A stretch of 64,000 nt of DNA from Trema orientale (GCA_002914845.1 JXTC01000111.1:318761-382760); one strand, 5' to 3'; positions 35,838 to 47,533 are shown, numbered from the stretch's first letter. Numbers and translations: made by a program. The notes: generated by a model from the sequence alone, not told the origin.

Positions 35838-38003
35838 CTATTTAGAATTACTCGCTCCTCTCGTCTCCGCAGCTTCGGCATCCTTCCAACTTTGGACGAG
35901 CTCTACCACGTCCTCACCAAGAATGAAGAAGTCAAACTCGGGATGCTCGTAGTAAATATTGTAGATGATGGTCGAAGACGCGAGGTCGCTAGCTTTTTCT
36001 TCGAGCTCTTTGACTTCATTGGCTTTGAAGTCCTAGATTGCTTTGCAACTTGCCTCTTCGGCGACCTTCTTCAGAGCATCCGGATGCTCGGAGATTACTT
36101 TTTCAAGTTCTTTAATTTTCTCTTCGAGCTTCTCCTTCTCGAGTTTTTCCTTCTCCAAATCCTCGCACAGCTGCTTCTTTTCTGACTCGAAGGAGTTCTT
36201 CTCATCCTCGCGAGTCTTCCTCAGGTCCTCGAGCTCTTGGGAAACTTTTTCGGTTTTTTCCCCTTTTTCCATACTCTCGAGGACCGGATCGTACATCAGC
36301 ACAGCAGCTGCGGCGGTCTGAAATGCGAACATATTAGTCTAAAGAAGAACGTTTAAAAAAAAAAAAAAAGAGTTCGAAGCAAGTCGACTTATATTGGCTA
36401 GCATTCGCATTGCAGCAGTGAATGCGACCTTGGGAGATCTTCACTTCATCTTTTCCCACGCTTCCTTCGAGGTGAAGCGATCGATGAAGGCCGCACTCAT
36501 GCCAGCCTTTTCCGGAAGTTGGCGAAGCTAGTTAAAAATTTCTGTAGCCTTGTCAACCTGGCTTGTTCCTGCGGAAGAAGCTGGTTCTACATGCGGCTCA
36601 GGTTGGCTCGCAGATTGAGAAGGTTGAGTAGGGGACGAGCTAATGGGGACGTCCTCGAAGGCAACTTTTCTCTTCTTAGAAACGTCGACCTTCTCTTTCC
36701 TCTTTGTGGTTGGAGGAGTGCTGTCGGGAGTCTTGGATCTTGCCATCGATCCAAGAGTGGTAGGAGGAGCTCGCAGACCACTTCCGATAGTCATATCTGC
36801 ATGAATAAGCTTTGTCAGCGAGGAGAGTAATGCGATATATATAAAAAAAAGGGGAAAAAGTGAGAGCTACCTTCTTGTGGCTGCGACGGAGGGGGAGATT
36901 GAGCTTCCGGTGATGGTGGCGCGGCAACAGGGGAAGCAGGCGCTTTTCTTTTCCTGGTCTTGGAGGACGATGCACCCGACTCCTTTTGCTTCCTCGCCTT
37001 CTTTTTCTTCGAGCTCGAGGGTTTCGACGGGCGGTTGGCAGAGTAGGGTAGCGAGGCACCTTTTGGGAACAGTCCGCAGTCGATCAAATTCTTGGCTGTC
37101 CCAAGTTTTTTCCAATCAAATGCCTCTATCGGAAGGGCGTTAACCTTATAAACTCTTGCGAACTGTGCCTCGTTGAGTCCTGGGCGCTCTTTGTTCTCTG
37201 CGAGGATATGGAAATGCGATCAAACATCATAAAGCAACTATAAAATTCAAGCACAAGTTATATAACTACCTACCAGGGTTTTGAAAGAACCCGTTGTCAG
37301 CATAGTCGAAATGGAAGAATGGGTTTTTCCACTTTCCCATGTTATTGCGAACTCCGTGAATGGTCTTTATTGCTTGATTCGACCATTTGTTCGCATAAAA
37401 GAAGCCGAAGTCCGAGGGGTTCGACTTCACTTGGTAGAACCAAGCAAACTCTTCGGGGGTAGGGGATCGTAAACTGAGTTTATGGTAAAGTATGTACAAG
37501 CCTACTATGTATCTATAGGTGTTGGAGGTTAGTTGGTAAGGGACGACTCCGTAGTAGTCGACGATGGATTTGATATATGGATGGAGAGGGAGATGGACGC
37601 CGCACCTAAGGACTGCCTCCGAGAACGAGGCAGTGCCACGAGGAGGGGTGTATGGTCGATTGAATTCTGTGGGGATGCGAAGAAGTATATTGATGTTATA
37701 GTTGCGAATAATTTTTTCGAGCTTATTTGTAAAGATGCTCGTCTGCACATCGGTATATGACCAATCTCCTTCCACATATTGGTGACCCTGTGCGTATTCA
37801 GGGGCGTCCCTAATATGTTGAGGCCATTGATCTTATGGGAGATCGCCTATGCGAGGACTACTCTGTCTAGTCCCGATAATCTCTACTTCAGGTCGCTCTA
37901 TGTAATCGTTAAGATCTATAGAGCTAGTCTTTGTGCTCACATCAGAGAATGACGACTACCCTGAGAACCCATTCCCTTCCCTAAAGTCTTCGCTACTAGA
38001 CAT
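35838..38003 (-). pseudogene. antisense accessory gene of the Tat element, Transposase_28-like with coiled coil (broken)
   Basis: It reads on the minus strand from ATG at 38003. Exon 1 (38003-37274) has stops at codons 16 and 57, then an open stretch with an LPLHPYIKSIVDYYGVVPYQL motif region and a following TYRYIVGLYIL, like the Pfam family Transposase_28 (putative gypsy-type transposon protein). A donor (CTG|GTAGGT) at 37273 joins exon 2 (37198-36871), which is Lys/Pro/Ser-rich. A second intron ends at 36797, and exon 3 (from 36796) continues in similar low-complexity style with stops. The C-terminal part (36332-35838) is a long Glu/Lys coiled coil ending with a TAG at 35840-35838. Antisense extra ORFs are known in Tat-lineage elements. 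The function is unknown. Confidence 0.75.
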
Positions 38004-38746
38004 CTGAAAATTAAACAAGGAGATATTTAATCCTATGCGAGCATTATCCTACAGGTAAAATCATATATTGATTTATACTAACCTAAAATGCGACCTAGAG
38101 ATAGGCGTATTATTGTCTATTTTTTATAGGTACCCTCGCTATATGCGAGCAATATACGATAATTGGGGGTTGCAAACCCTAGAATGTTCGAATTGTTCGA
38201 CTATCTCAGCAATTTTCAAAGCGATCTTAGGGTTCATCTGGAATGATCGGGTAGTTCTTCGATAATTCGTCATTCGATCTATCAATTCCTATATGATTCG
38301 GTTCTCATCATCAACATTCCAGAACCTAATTCCTATAAATTCACCTCTCAATTCGTCAAGATAACAAGTATTCTGGAATAGCAAACTGGGATTTTAATCT
38401 CTACAGTTCCTGTTTCTGTAAACCTAGATTCCAGGATTTCTAAAGGTTATGAATCTGGTACTATAAGAATTACAGTGATCGTGACGAAAAATGGAGAATG
38501 TTCAACAAAAATTGAATGGGAAAAGATAAGAAAACTGACCTTGTTTTTCGAAAAAAAAAAAGGACTCTGAATGCTCTGCCGGTTCCTCTGAGAAGATGCT
38601 GAGATGATTCGCCGGAGACAGGGAAGAAAGCCTCTGTAACTGGCCGGAGGGCCTTTTTCTCAGGTTTCAAAGAAAATGGAAGAAGGAGACGAAAGGTTGT
38701 CAGATTTCTGGAAAATAGAAAATGAGAAGAAAAGGAAGAGGGAGAG

Positions 38747-38754
38747 TATTTATA
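38747..38754 (-). promoter_or_regulatory. TATA-like box for the antisense gene
   Basis: On the minus strand, CATATAAATACTCTCCC lies about 745 bases upstream of the antisense ATG, followed by a pyrimidine-rich leader. This resembles a plant core promoter driving transcription opposite to the retrotransposon. It is an inference from sequence only. Confidence 0.4.
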
Positions 38755-39123
38755 TGTTTTAATGGTTTAGCAAATCACAGCCGTAGATCGAGAGGTTTAT
38801 TTCTTAAATCTGATGGCCGAGATTCGCGCGGGATTTGAATTCGGAAATTAAGCGGATTTAATTTTCGAAATACGAAAGGATTTGATTCGAAACGATGGGT
38901 GACATCATCATTGTAATCATAACTGTTCGAAAAACGGAGAGGTCTTCTCGAGCTGTGATAATTTCTTAAGAGAAGATGACACGTGGACGCGTCTGTCAGG
39001 AAAAGGTATGTACGGTTCTGAGAAGATATGATTCAAGATTTGGCGACTTTTCAGATTTCAAGGTGATCTCACAACATCGCATCTTTAAGCTCGCATTTGT
39101 CAGAGTAAGAAGCTCTATTTAGC

Positions 39124-39218
39124 NNNNNNNNNNNNNNNNNNNNNNNNNNNNNNNNNNNNNNNNNNNNNNNNNNNNNNNNNNNNNNNNNNNNNNNNNNNNN
39201 NNNNNNNNNNNNNNNNNN
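39124..39218. other. assembly gap (95 N)
   Basis: A run of N inside or just before the 3' LTR. It may hide the LTR start, or have been inserted where the two LTR copies could not be separated. Confidence 0.99.
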
Positions 39219-39266
39219 TAAGGCTTAGAGAAACAACCCTTGTAATTCTCCAGAAAAATAGTGAAG

Positions 39267-39412
39267 AACAGTGGACGTAGGCTCATCTTTTTTGGGGCTG
39301 AACCACTATAAAATTCGTGTCTCTTTATTTACTTTGCTTTATTATTCCTTTTCACACACAAGCCATATCTCGTAATTTCCTATATTAATTGTTGACAAAA
39401 CCTCCGCCAACA
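39267..39412 (+). repeat. 3' LTR, 3' portion
   Basis: Direct partner of 29319-29464, with four substitutions and no gaps. The LTR continues left at least to 39219, then enters the N gap. A possible LTR start is a TGTGATAA at 38954, but no clear polypurine tract precedes it. Confidence 0.9.
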
Positions 39413-39514
39413 ATTCCAAACATATTATGGTGCACAAATCAGAAAATAACAAGTCAATTAATGTATTAATTGGTTAAACAAACGGGCTTCTTACAGAAAT
39501 ATAAGCCCATTGTG

Positions 39515-39885
39515 TTAAAATTGAAAAATTCCGTATGGCTTGATTTTTTTGAAAAAGCTCGGATTTATTTAGACAAATATCACATTTGAAATGTTTTTAG
39601 AAAACTATTACTTTTAATAAATATTTAGAAAAATATCCATTTTTCTTCAAAATTAGTATTCTTCAGTGATACTCGAGGTAACCAGTTTGGTTATTTTGGG
39701 TACCAATCTAGTTACTTAAAGTAACCAATTAAGTTATCTCAGGTAATTTGGTTACCCCAAGTGTCTCACCAATTAATAAAAGTGGTATTTTTCTAAATAC
39801 TTTACTTTTAAAAGTGATATTTTCTAATTAAATCCAGTAAATTTCAAACAGTTTCAAAATTTGGGATTTTTCAATTTTTTAGAAC
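39515..39885. mobile_element. foldback element with a GGTAACC/GGTTACC core
   Basis: Arms of about 120 bases are inverted copies (ATTGAAAAATYCC outside, TTTAGAAAAATAYCCA inside). The core between 39670 and 39765 repeats GGTAACCA, TGGTTA and GGTTACC. No coding frame. Target duplication not assigned. Confidence 0.6.
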
Positions 39886-40049
39886 TTTTACCATAAAAAT
39901 CTAATTTCCTCTAAACGAAAATTGTATATGTGCAACCTCTATATATGTGCCCTTTCTTGCAAAATTTTATTATACTTTTTCCACTCGAGCTTTGCAAAAT
40001 ATTTCGGGGGTTAAGTAGGCAAAAACTATTTTTTTCAAATGTTTAACTA

Positions 40050-40370
40050 AATTTACCACCACTATTAGATTATACCACTTTTGGGAGAGAATTAGTCAAG
40101 AATCTGTCAAGAATTCGTCAATAATCTGTCAAGATCACCACCGACGTCAAGAATCTGTCAAAAATTCATAAAAATTATCAAGAATCTATCAAGAACTCGT
40201 CAAGATCACCCCTAATGTCAAGAATCTATCAAAATCCGTAAAAAATTCATTAAAAATCCGTCAAGATCGCCACTGATGTCAAGAATCGTTCAAGAATCCG
40301 TCAAGATCGTAAAAAATTCGTCAAGAATTCATCAAAAATTTATTTATAAAAGTGGTATAGTGATAGTTTT
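40050..40370. mobile_element. foldback element with a GTCAAGAATC minisatellite core
   Basis: The outer arms ACTATTAGATTATACCACTTT and the inverse of AAGTGGTATAGTGATAGTTT face each other. Between them about a dozen units of GTCAAGAATCYGTCAAGA with drift fill 40095-40340. A related array lies at 46498-46680. Confidence 0.6.
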
Positions 40371-41008
40371 AATTAATGAGGAAAAAAAAGTGACATACAC
40401 CTAATTTATTCATATTTTGGTATGTAAAGCAAACAAACCACAAAGCCTAATAGATGTTGGGTTATTATTTGTCATGGGCCGAAATAGTTTCTCTCCTGGC
40501 TGGGCTATAGTCATTTGGTATGAATAGATCCATGGATCACAGATGGCTCAACACAAATCTGCTGAATTAAAATATTTAGATACTACATGGGTAAAAGTTT
40601 AAATGGGAACTATATTTGCACTCTAGTCACTAGAATGGCAAAATGGGCCAGGCCGGGCCGGGCTGGTCCGCATTAGAACGGGCCACGAGTGTAGGGTCGG
40701 GCTGGGCCTAGATATCTAGGCCCGCCGGGCCTGCATGGGTCAGCCTGACCCGACCCACCATTTTTATAAAAAAAAAATTTTTAAATAAATTTAAATATAA
40801 AACTTTTTCCAATACTTATAAATACACATTCTCTCACTTTTTTTTCACACTTTCAAATTTCAATCTAATTCTAAATAATTTTCTTAAGATTTTTGTTTTA
40901 AACTTTTTTTTATCAACTATTCAACTTATATACTTTTAGCTTATCTAATTATTTATAAATTTTTATCAATAGGAAAAAAATATAACATATTATTTATTTT
41001 TTTATAAA
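40200..41008. repeat. segmental duplication, copy A
   Basis: Collinear with 46498-47279: GTCAAGAATC units, AAAGTGGTATA, GATGTTGGGTTATTATTTGT, ATAGATCCATGGATCA, then the left half of a hAT MITE starting at 40631, ending in AATAGGAAAAAAATATAAC. In copy A the MITE right half is missing and unrelated sequence follows 41008. Confidence 0.85.
40631..41008. mobile_element. truncated hAT-type MITE (left half)
   Basis: It starts TAGAATGGCAAAATGGGCC at the same site as the complete element at 46962 in copy B, with GGGCCGGGCC words after it. The right terminus is absent, replaced by sequence of another repeat. Confidence 0.7.
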
Positions 41009-41400
41009 TAAATTTAGACTCTTCAAAATAACACCATGAGATTAAGTTTGAGTGTTCTTCAATTTAAATCCTGAAATTTAGACTCTGCAAAATAATACCA
41101 TGAGATTAATAAATTCTAAAAATTAATACTTTTGACTGACTTTTTGACCAATTTTAATAAGTAGTAACGAAAAAATAATAACATTCTCTATTAGAACTGG
41201 ATTAATCTTTATTATTCTTCTTAATTTTGAGGATATTATTGTCTTTTATCAGTTAAAGCTATTCAAAAAATCAACTCAGGGTATTAATTTTCAGAAATTC
41301 TTAATCTCATGGTATTATTTTGCAGAGTCCAAATTTCATTATGTAAATTACAGAATACCCAAACCTCAAGGTATTTTTTTGTAGTTTATCCTAAAGTAGA
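41009..41400. mobile_element. Mutator-like MITE copy, rearranged
   Basis: GGACTCTGCAAAATAATACC-type words and their inverse (ATGGTATTATTTTGCAGAGT) face each other around a short centre. It is the same family as 45936-46228. The left arm carries a partial repeat of itself, so this copy is rearranged. Confidence 0.6.
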
Positions 41401-43600
41401 ATGTAACTTGAAAAAATAATCTAAAACTTAAAATTTATCTTCATTTAATCATTATCATAGAAGAAAAATATTTTGAAATACGTATAAAAAAAGAAAAGTC
41501 TTTTCAAATTCTATTTATTCTCAATGTTTATTTTGAAAATTAAAAGAAAGGGGTATGTTATATTTAGGTGATTCTAAAAGTGAATTCAGATCTCAAGTTT
41601 GGGATAAAATTGTAAAACTCTAATTTTAATGGGGATAGGTAGTAAAAAAATAAATAAATTATTTTACATGTAAAAAATTAAAAGAAAAAAGTTGAGTGGG
41701 GGCTGTGCCCCCCTCCCCCTGCCACCGGTTGCCGGTCTATATATGCCCACCATGGGGCTTTGCCTAAGTTTTATACTACATATTATACTATTCCTATGAC
41801 TACACCACTAAGTTGGCCCTTAAAAGAGGAAAAGAAAAAAATCACCTTCTCTTTCGTTATTAACCAACGAGAAATTTTAATTTATCCGATGGTTTATAAT
41901 TATCGTCTGTAATAAATTTAAAAGAAAGGTTTTATATTACAGCTCGAATCGAGCCTAAATGACCTAATCATCATTTTTCCTTTTTATCCGCCATGACTAG
42001 AGGCCCCGACAATAAGCCTCCATTTATTTTGGCCGACTGAGGTAAGTTTCACTATTAAAACATCGATTTCTTTCTAAAATTCAACTACTATAGGTTTTTA
42101 TACGTTTTTAAACATTTATTTTTAAAAATTTTATATTTTAGTTCTTGTTTGAGGAGCTTATGATTTTGGGATATAATTCAAGTTGTATTGGGATAATCTA
42201 CACTTGTAAGTTCTATTTTCGTTGTTTAGTTGTTTAAATTTTTACATTTGCATGTATATTCATTTTTTCAGTTGAATTTAGATTATTTTTCAACAAGTGT
42301 TGAGTTTATATGTATATAATCAATAAATAATTTGAATTGAAACTTTGGCATTGTCAATTTCTATAGTTGATTGGTTGTTTAGATGTTAAAATTAATACTC
42401 TTTAAGTGTATTTTCCTTTTTTTTTATTTATTAAAATTTAGTTTTGAAGTTATAATATTTTTGAAGAAAATATATATCTTGCTTACAAAATATAATGAAT
42501 ATTTTTGCTTAATTATTTTTAGTTTATTTCAAGTTGATTATTTGGAGTTCATTTGCTTGTGAAAGAATGCGAATTGATTGAGGTATATTAAACTACAACT
42601 TTATTTGTTTTGGCTAATTCTATTTCTTAGTATATATGTTGAGAAAAGTTTGATATTATTTAAGGGAGATATGATAGTTTGTTGCAGTAATATAATGATG
42701 AAACTGTGTGTTTCTAAATTTGCATGACTATTGTTTTGTATTTATAACATATGTTTTTTTTTTTGTTTTTTCTTTTTGTTTTCATTCTTTTAAGAATGGA
42801 GAAAGAATGAATATTGGTGGCTAGATTCTCAATCAAATATAAGCAATCCTACTAACCCCAGTTTGATTGCATGCCCTTATGTTAAAGTGTATTAATCTCC
42901 ATGCGATGAGTATTAAAACATAAAATAACATTTCTTTTTTATAACACAATTAATCAGTGTTATAAAGTATAGATTTGGCATAGTAAAAAAGTTCTAATTA
43001 ATAACAATGCTTTTAGGAGATACTGTATTAGGGGATAATTATACTGTGGATTATTATTGATCTACCATATTAAGTACAAGATGTAGTAAATTAAAGATCC
43101 AGTAAAGTAGTCTTTACTTAACGAGAAACCGATTTATCTGAGTTATACTAGATTCATTAAGTTATCGATACTTAGATTGTACAATTTGAAAGCAAAATAT
43201 GAATAGAGTGATAAAAATTTTCAGAGTTGCTTCTTTTACTAGGAGAGTTAATATAGAAATAATGAGATTTTATCTTCATTTCATAAGGCGAAAAGGACTT
43301 TATATTTATTTAATATACTATAAGTGAAGATAAATGCTTATAGAAATAATTTATTTTATATTATAAGAAGCTTGTAGATGCATTATCATATCAGTTTAAT
43401 TTGTAGCAAATTAAAATGATAGAAGAAAATGGAATTCCGATCAGGAGGTTAATAATGGAGTTCCTGCAAAATATTGTGGTACAAATCCGCTCAATTATTT
43501 GCTTTATTTGTCTTTATCGAAATATTATACATGCTAAAAATTTAACATGGCATGTAAAAAATAGAGTTGATGATAGTATCATGATAACTCTATAAAAATA
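41401..43600. other. AT-rich intergenic DNA, no gene seen
   Basis: A short GC-rich patch near 41695-41760 (GGGGCTGTGCCCCCCTCCCC) stands out, but no coding frame with recognisable product is present. Confidence 0.4.
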
Positions 43601-43629
43601 GAGTCAATTGTGCCTTTTATTTATTAAAA

Positions 43630-45475
43630 ATATGTGTTCTAGAGTAATTTTAATTTAGATTTTAAGTAATTTGAGTTGTTTTATTTTATTTTGGTTTAGG
43701 TTTAGTTTTGTTTAATTTTAAGTTATTTATATTAGGTTTAGGTATTTATTTTAATTTAATTTAGTTAATTTGATTTAGTTTAATTAGTGATTTGTTTTTA
43801 TTTTATTACTTTTATTTGATTTATGATTTTAATCTGAAATTTATTTAGGTTATTTGAATTTTAAAAAAAAAAAAGAAGAAGAAGGAAAAAATCGGATTAA
43901 ATAATGTCCATTTGCGCGAGTGTAGGAGGAGAGATCAAGCGCCTTTTAAACCATTGGATCGAGTCTAGGATCCATCGTATACGCGCGTGAGATACACGCG
44001 CAAAAGGAAGCGAGTGAGGGGAGCAGGGGACAGCGGGTCCCACCCGAAAGAAAGCTGGCATGGGCCCTCGTCAGGACGGTTGGATCTGGTGCTTTTCCCT
44101 TCACGTACAACCAGCTTTGTCTCTAGTAACATGTTGCCACATCAGCCCATTACTTCAGCTTTTTATTCTAACCAATCAACATCTAGTTCCGTGTCAAGCT
44201 CACGAAAATGTGCCGCATCGGATAATTTCCAAAGTATCAGATTTTGAATAGAAACGTGAGGAGAGAGAGAGAAAAAGAGAGTAAATAAAAAAGGGACACA
44301 TCACCCAACCAATTAGAATTGAGTGTTAGAATCCGTGAATAATTGGGAAATACCCTCTTTTAGCTATAAAAAGACTACGGGACGGAGGGAAAAGCACACA
44401 ACTCTAGAGAGAGAAACACAATAGTCCACAGAGAGGGTCAGTGAGAGACAAAGTAGTGAAGTGGAGCTTCTTCAACCATAAATTTCTCTGTTTGTTTTTA
44501 TTTTTCAGTTTTAATTTTCATTTTTATTAGGATGTGTACATTAATTGTTTGGGGATGGCTACGGTAGGGGCGTTCTTACGTAGGATCATGCCTTAATTAT
44601 CGTTGGATGGGAATCTGTGGGGAATAACGGGAATCTGTGGAGAATCTATTTATATACAGATTCCCATCCAACGGTGAATAGATAGAGCCCTACGTAGGAG
44701 CGCCCCTACTGTGGACGCGCCCTGTTTGTTTTAGTTTTTATTTATTTAATTATGAACTAAATTTTTGTTTCTAGGATGACAATGAATCCTGATCATGAAT
44801 CTTAATTTTTCTTAGTTTATTTTAATTCCAATTTTCTTTATATTACCAAGTGTTTATTCTATTTGTACTTAATGCTTTTGATTGAATTGGCCACTCGATT
44901 AATTGATTAGGAATTTCTAGACTGAATTGGAAGAGGAAATTCAGAATATGTCTATGAATAGAATAACATAAATTTTATAGAATAGGAATATAATTATGCA
45001 ATTTAATAGAAATCATAGAACCTAATAAATCTTGTGCTTAATTCAATTTGTATAGGAATATAGTAAATTATTAAGTAAAGATATTATTGCTAAGTCTTAG
45101 AAGAGATTAGTAATATACGTTAAGATATTCTAATTGGCACTTAGGTAAAGTAATTGGATTAGAAAGAAGTAATAGAAAATTAAGAGGATCGAGAAGGTGA
45201 AATTGGTGTCCTAGGTTGTTTTTGCATTGGTATTTTCTCTAGATATTTTTTGGTGATTTATTTAATTTAACATTTTGTTTTTATTTTTATTTTTAGTATT
45301 TTATTTTAATTTCTTTATTTTTGAATTTTAATTTGTTAGATAAAATTAGGGTTAATCTAATTTCAGTAATTAGTAGGAAATTTTAGTTAATCAATCTCTG
45401 TGAGACGATATCTTTACTTTTCATTATATTACTTGTTCACGATATTATGCACTTGCAATTATTTTCACAACATAT
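43630..45475 (+). mobile_element. probable solo LTR of a gypsy-type element (5' end uncertain)
   Basis: A TATA box (CTATAAAAAG near 44365) is followed by a GA-rich leader (44403-44460), a long U5-like AT-rich stretch, and an end resembling many plant gypsy LTR ends (CTCTGTGAGACGATATC, then CACTTGCAATTATTTTCACA). No gag or pol follows. A 5' start at a TGTGTTC near 43632 is possible, but the flanking 5-mers do not match perfectly. A MITE sits inside at 44552-44722. Confidence 0.55.
44552..44722. mobile_element. 171-bp MITE nested in the LTR-like sequence
   Basis: Long inverted arms: GGTAGGGGCGTTCTTACGTA on the left is answered by TACGTAGGAGCGCCCCTACT on the right, and GTTGGATGGGAATCTG by CAGATTCCCATCCAAC. 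Direct TGTTTG repeats flank it (44546-44551 and 44723-44728). No coding content. Confidence 0.8.
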
Positions 45476-45935
45476 CATGGTAATGAGCCAGTTCATTTCC
45501 TGACTTAGAAGAAAGTGGAGTGGAAATGGCAACTTTTTATAGTGTCACTTTTTTTTAGATTCTTTCATATACTAGCATGTAATAACATGTTGATGGTTTC
45601 TTATAATTAGAAAATAATGGACGTTGATTATTATTTCTCTTTATAAGGAGGTTATATGATTTCTTGATCCGATTGATTCTACCCTTTATGAAGAAATTAG
45701 ATACACGATGAAACTGTAAGTTTATTCTATATACTAATTCAAATTTATTGTTTTATTATAAATTTTATAACATTTATTATTCGTCTTTTGATGTTTTATG
45801 ATAAAAAGTGCATTCATTATTTATAACAGAGAAAGGAAAGAAAAAAAAAAAGACTCATTATTCTATACTTAAGGTAAATTGAAATCGATCCTTGATGACA
45901 AGTGTTAAAACTAATTTGTTTTCATGTTTTAATTT

Positions 45936-46228
45936 AGGATAAATTGTAAAAAAATACCCTAAAGTTTGAGTATTCTGTTATTTAAATCTTAAAGTTTGGA
46001 CTTTGCAAAATAATATCATGAGACTAGTCCTTATTATTCTCTTTAATTTTGAGGATATTATTGTCTTTTATCAGTTAAAATTATTCAAAAAGTCAATTCA
46101 GGGTATTAATTTTCAGAAATTTTTAATCTCATACTATTATTTTGCAGAGTCTAAACTTCAGGGTTTAAATTACAGAATATCCAAATCTTAGAATATATAT
46201 ATATAATTTTTTTTTACAGTTTACACTT
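45936..46228. mobile_element. Mutator-like MITE with arms of about 95 bp
   Basis: The left arm (GGATAAATTGTAAAAAAATA, TTTGGACTTTGCAAAATAAT) is inverted at the right (ATTATTTTGCAGAGTCTAAA, then TTTTTTTTTACAGTTTACA). The central part holds TTTTGAGGATATTATTGTC, shared with 41009-41400. Confidence 0.65.
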
Positions 46229-46359
46229 TTAATTTATTTCTCTCTTTCGTTTTAAAGGTTCCACATCAACCAACAAATGTTGAATGTAGAGTCTATATCT
46301 TGAGATATATAAGAGTGATAATTCAACAAATGATCCTACAGAGTTTTTCAATTCAAGGG

Positions 46360-46393
<34 letters not shown>

Positions 46394-46497
46394 GTGTGTA
46401 TAGTGCAGTTTTGTCTTGGTTATTTTCAATTGTAAGTTTGCACATTCTTTTGTTACTAATTGAATCTCGGTTTTGTGGTTTTCCGATCAAAATTATT

Positions 46498-47279
46498 AAA
46501 AATTTATCAAGAACTCGTCAAGATCGCCACTGATATCAAGAATCTATCAAGAATCTATCAAGATTGTCAAGAATCCGTAAAAAATTCATTAAGAATCCAT
46601 CAAGGTCATTGCTGACGTCAAGAATTATTCAAAAATCCGTCAAGATCATAAAAAATTTGTCAAGAATTTATTTTAAAAAAGTGGTATAATAGTAGATTTA
46701 ATAAATGAGGAAAAAAAGTGACGTACAACTAATTTATTCATATTTCAGTATGTAAAGTAAACAAATCACAAAGCCTCATAGATGTTGGGTTATTATTTGT
46801 CATAGGCCAAAGTAGTTTCTCTCTTGGCTGATGGGCCATAGTCATTTGGTACAAATAGATCCATGGATCATAGACGGTTCAACACAAATCCGCCGAATTG
46901 AAATATTTGGATACTATATGGGTAAAAGTCTAAATGGGGGCTATATTTGCACCCCAGCCACTAAAGGTGGCAAAACGGGCCGGCCCGACCCACATTAGAA
47001 TGGGCTGCATAGGTCCACGTCATTTTTAAAAAAAATTATTTTAAAAAGTTTTTAAATAAATTTAAATATAAATTTTTTTCTAATACTTATAAATACACAT
47101 TCCCTCATTTTTTTTTCACACTTTCAAATTTCAATCTAATTCTAAATAATTTTCTTAAGATTTTTGTTTTAAACTTTTTTTATCAACTATTCAACTTATA
47201 TACTTTTAGCTTATTTAATTATTTATAAATTTTTATCAATAGGAAAAAATATAACATATTATTTATTTTTTTTATAAAT
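46498..47279. repeat. segmental duplication, copy B
   Basis: Partner of 40200-41008 in the same orientation. The shared MITE insertion site shows that the MITE was present before the duplication. Copy B keeps the complete MITE. Confidence 0.85.
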
Positions 47280-47525
47280 TTTATTTTAAAATTTATAATA
47301 TTTTTAACTAATTATACAAATAATAATCTTATTTTAAAATTTTTTTTTAATCTGGGCTAAGAATGGGCTGGCCCAGCCTGGCCCGCCTAGGAGCCCAGCC
47401 TGGCCTATGGGCCGGGCTCTATTTTTAAAATTTCGGGCCTGCGCATCCCGACTCGCTCTCTTAGATGGGTTGGCCCGTTTTCCCTACCGAGCCCGTTTTG
47501 GCCGGGCCCCATTTTGCCACCTCTA
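46962..47525. mobile_element. hAT-type MITE with 8-bp target duplication (GGGCC-rich)
   Basis: The left end TAAAGGTGGCAAAACGGG and the inverted right end TAGAGGTGGCAAAATGG match. It is flanked by perfect CCAGCCAC at 46954-46961 and 47526-47533. Both ends carry GGGCCGG-type words, and the AT-rich centre has no transposase. Length 564 bp. Confidence 0.92.
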
Positions 47526-47533
47526 CCAGCCAC

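Larger units (their letters stand above)
29319..39412 (+). mobile_element. degraded Ty3/gypsy LTR retrotransposon, Tat lineage
   Basis: Two direct repeats (29319-29464 and 39267-39412) bound gag, protease, reverse transcriptase, RNase H, a second archaeal-type RNase H and integrase, in that order. Integrase after RT is the Ty3/gypsy order, and the dual RNase H is the mark of the Tat lineage. No chromodomain is seen. About 4 kb between integrase and the 3' LTR holds an antisense gene, also a Tat-type trait. Many stops, one frameshift and an integrase deletion make it non-autonomous. The 5' LTR is cut at the N at 29318, and the 3' LTR contains a 95-N gap, so true LTR starts and any target duplication cannot be read. 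Confidence 0.93.

Noticed and set aside
40055..40340. Possible CRISPR-like array of GTCAAGAATC units
   Set aside because: Units are degenerate with no unique spacers of fixed length, and this is plant DNA. It is a minisatellite inside a foldback element.
41695..41760. GC-rich patch as a possible gene start
   Set aside because: It is only about 65 bases, with no open frame or splice pattern following.
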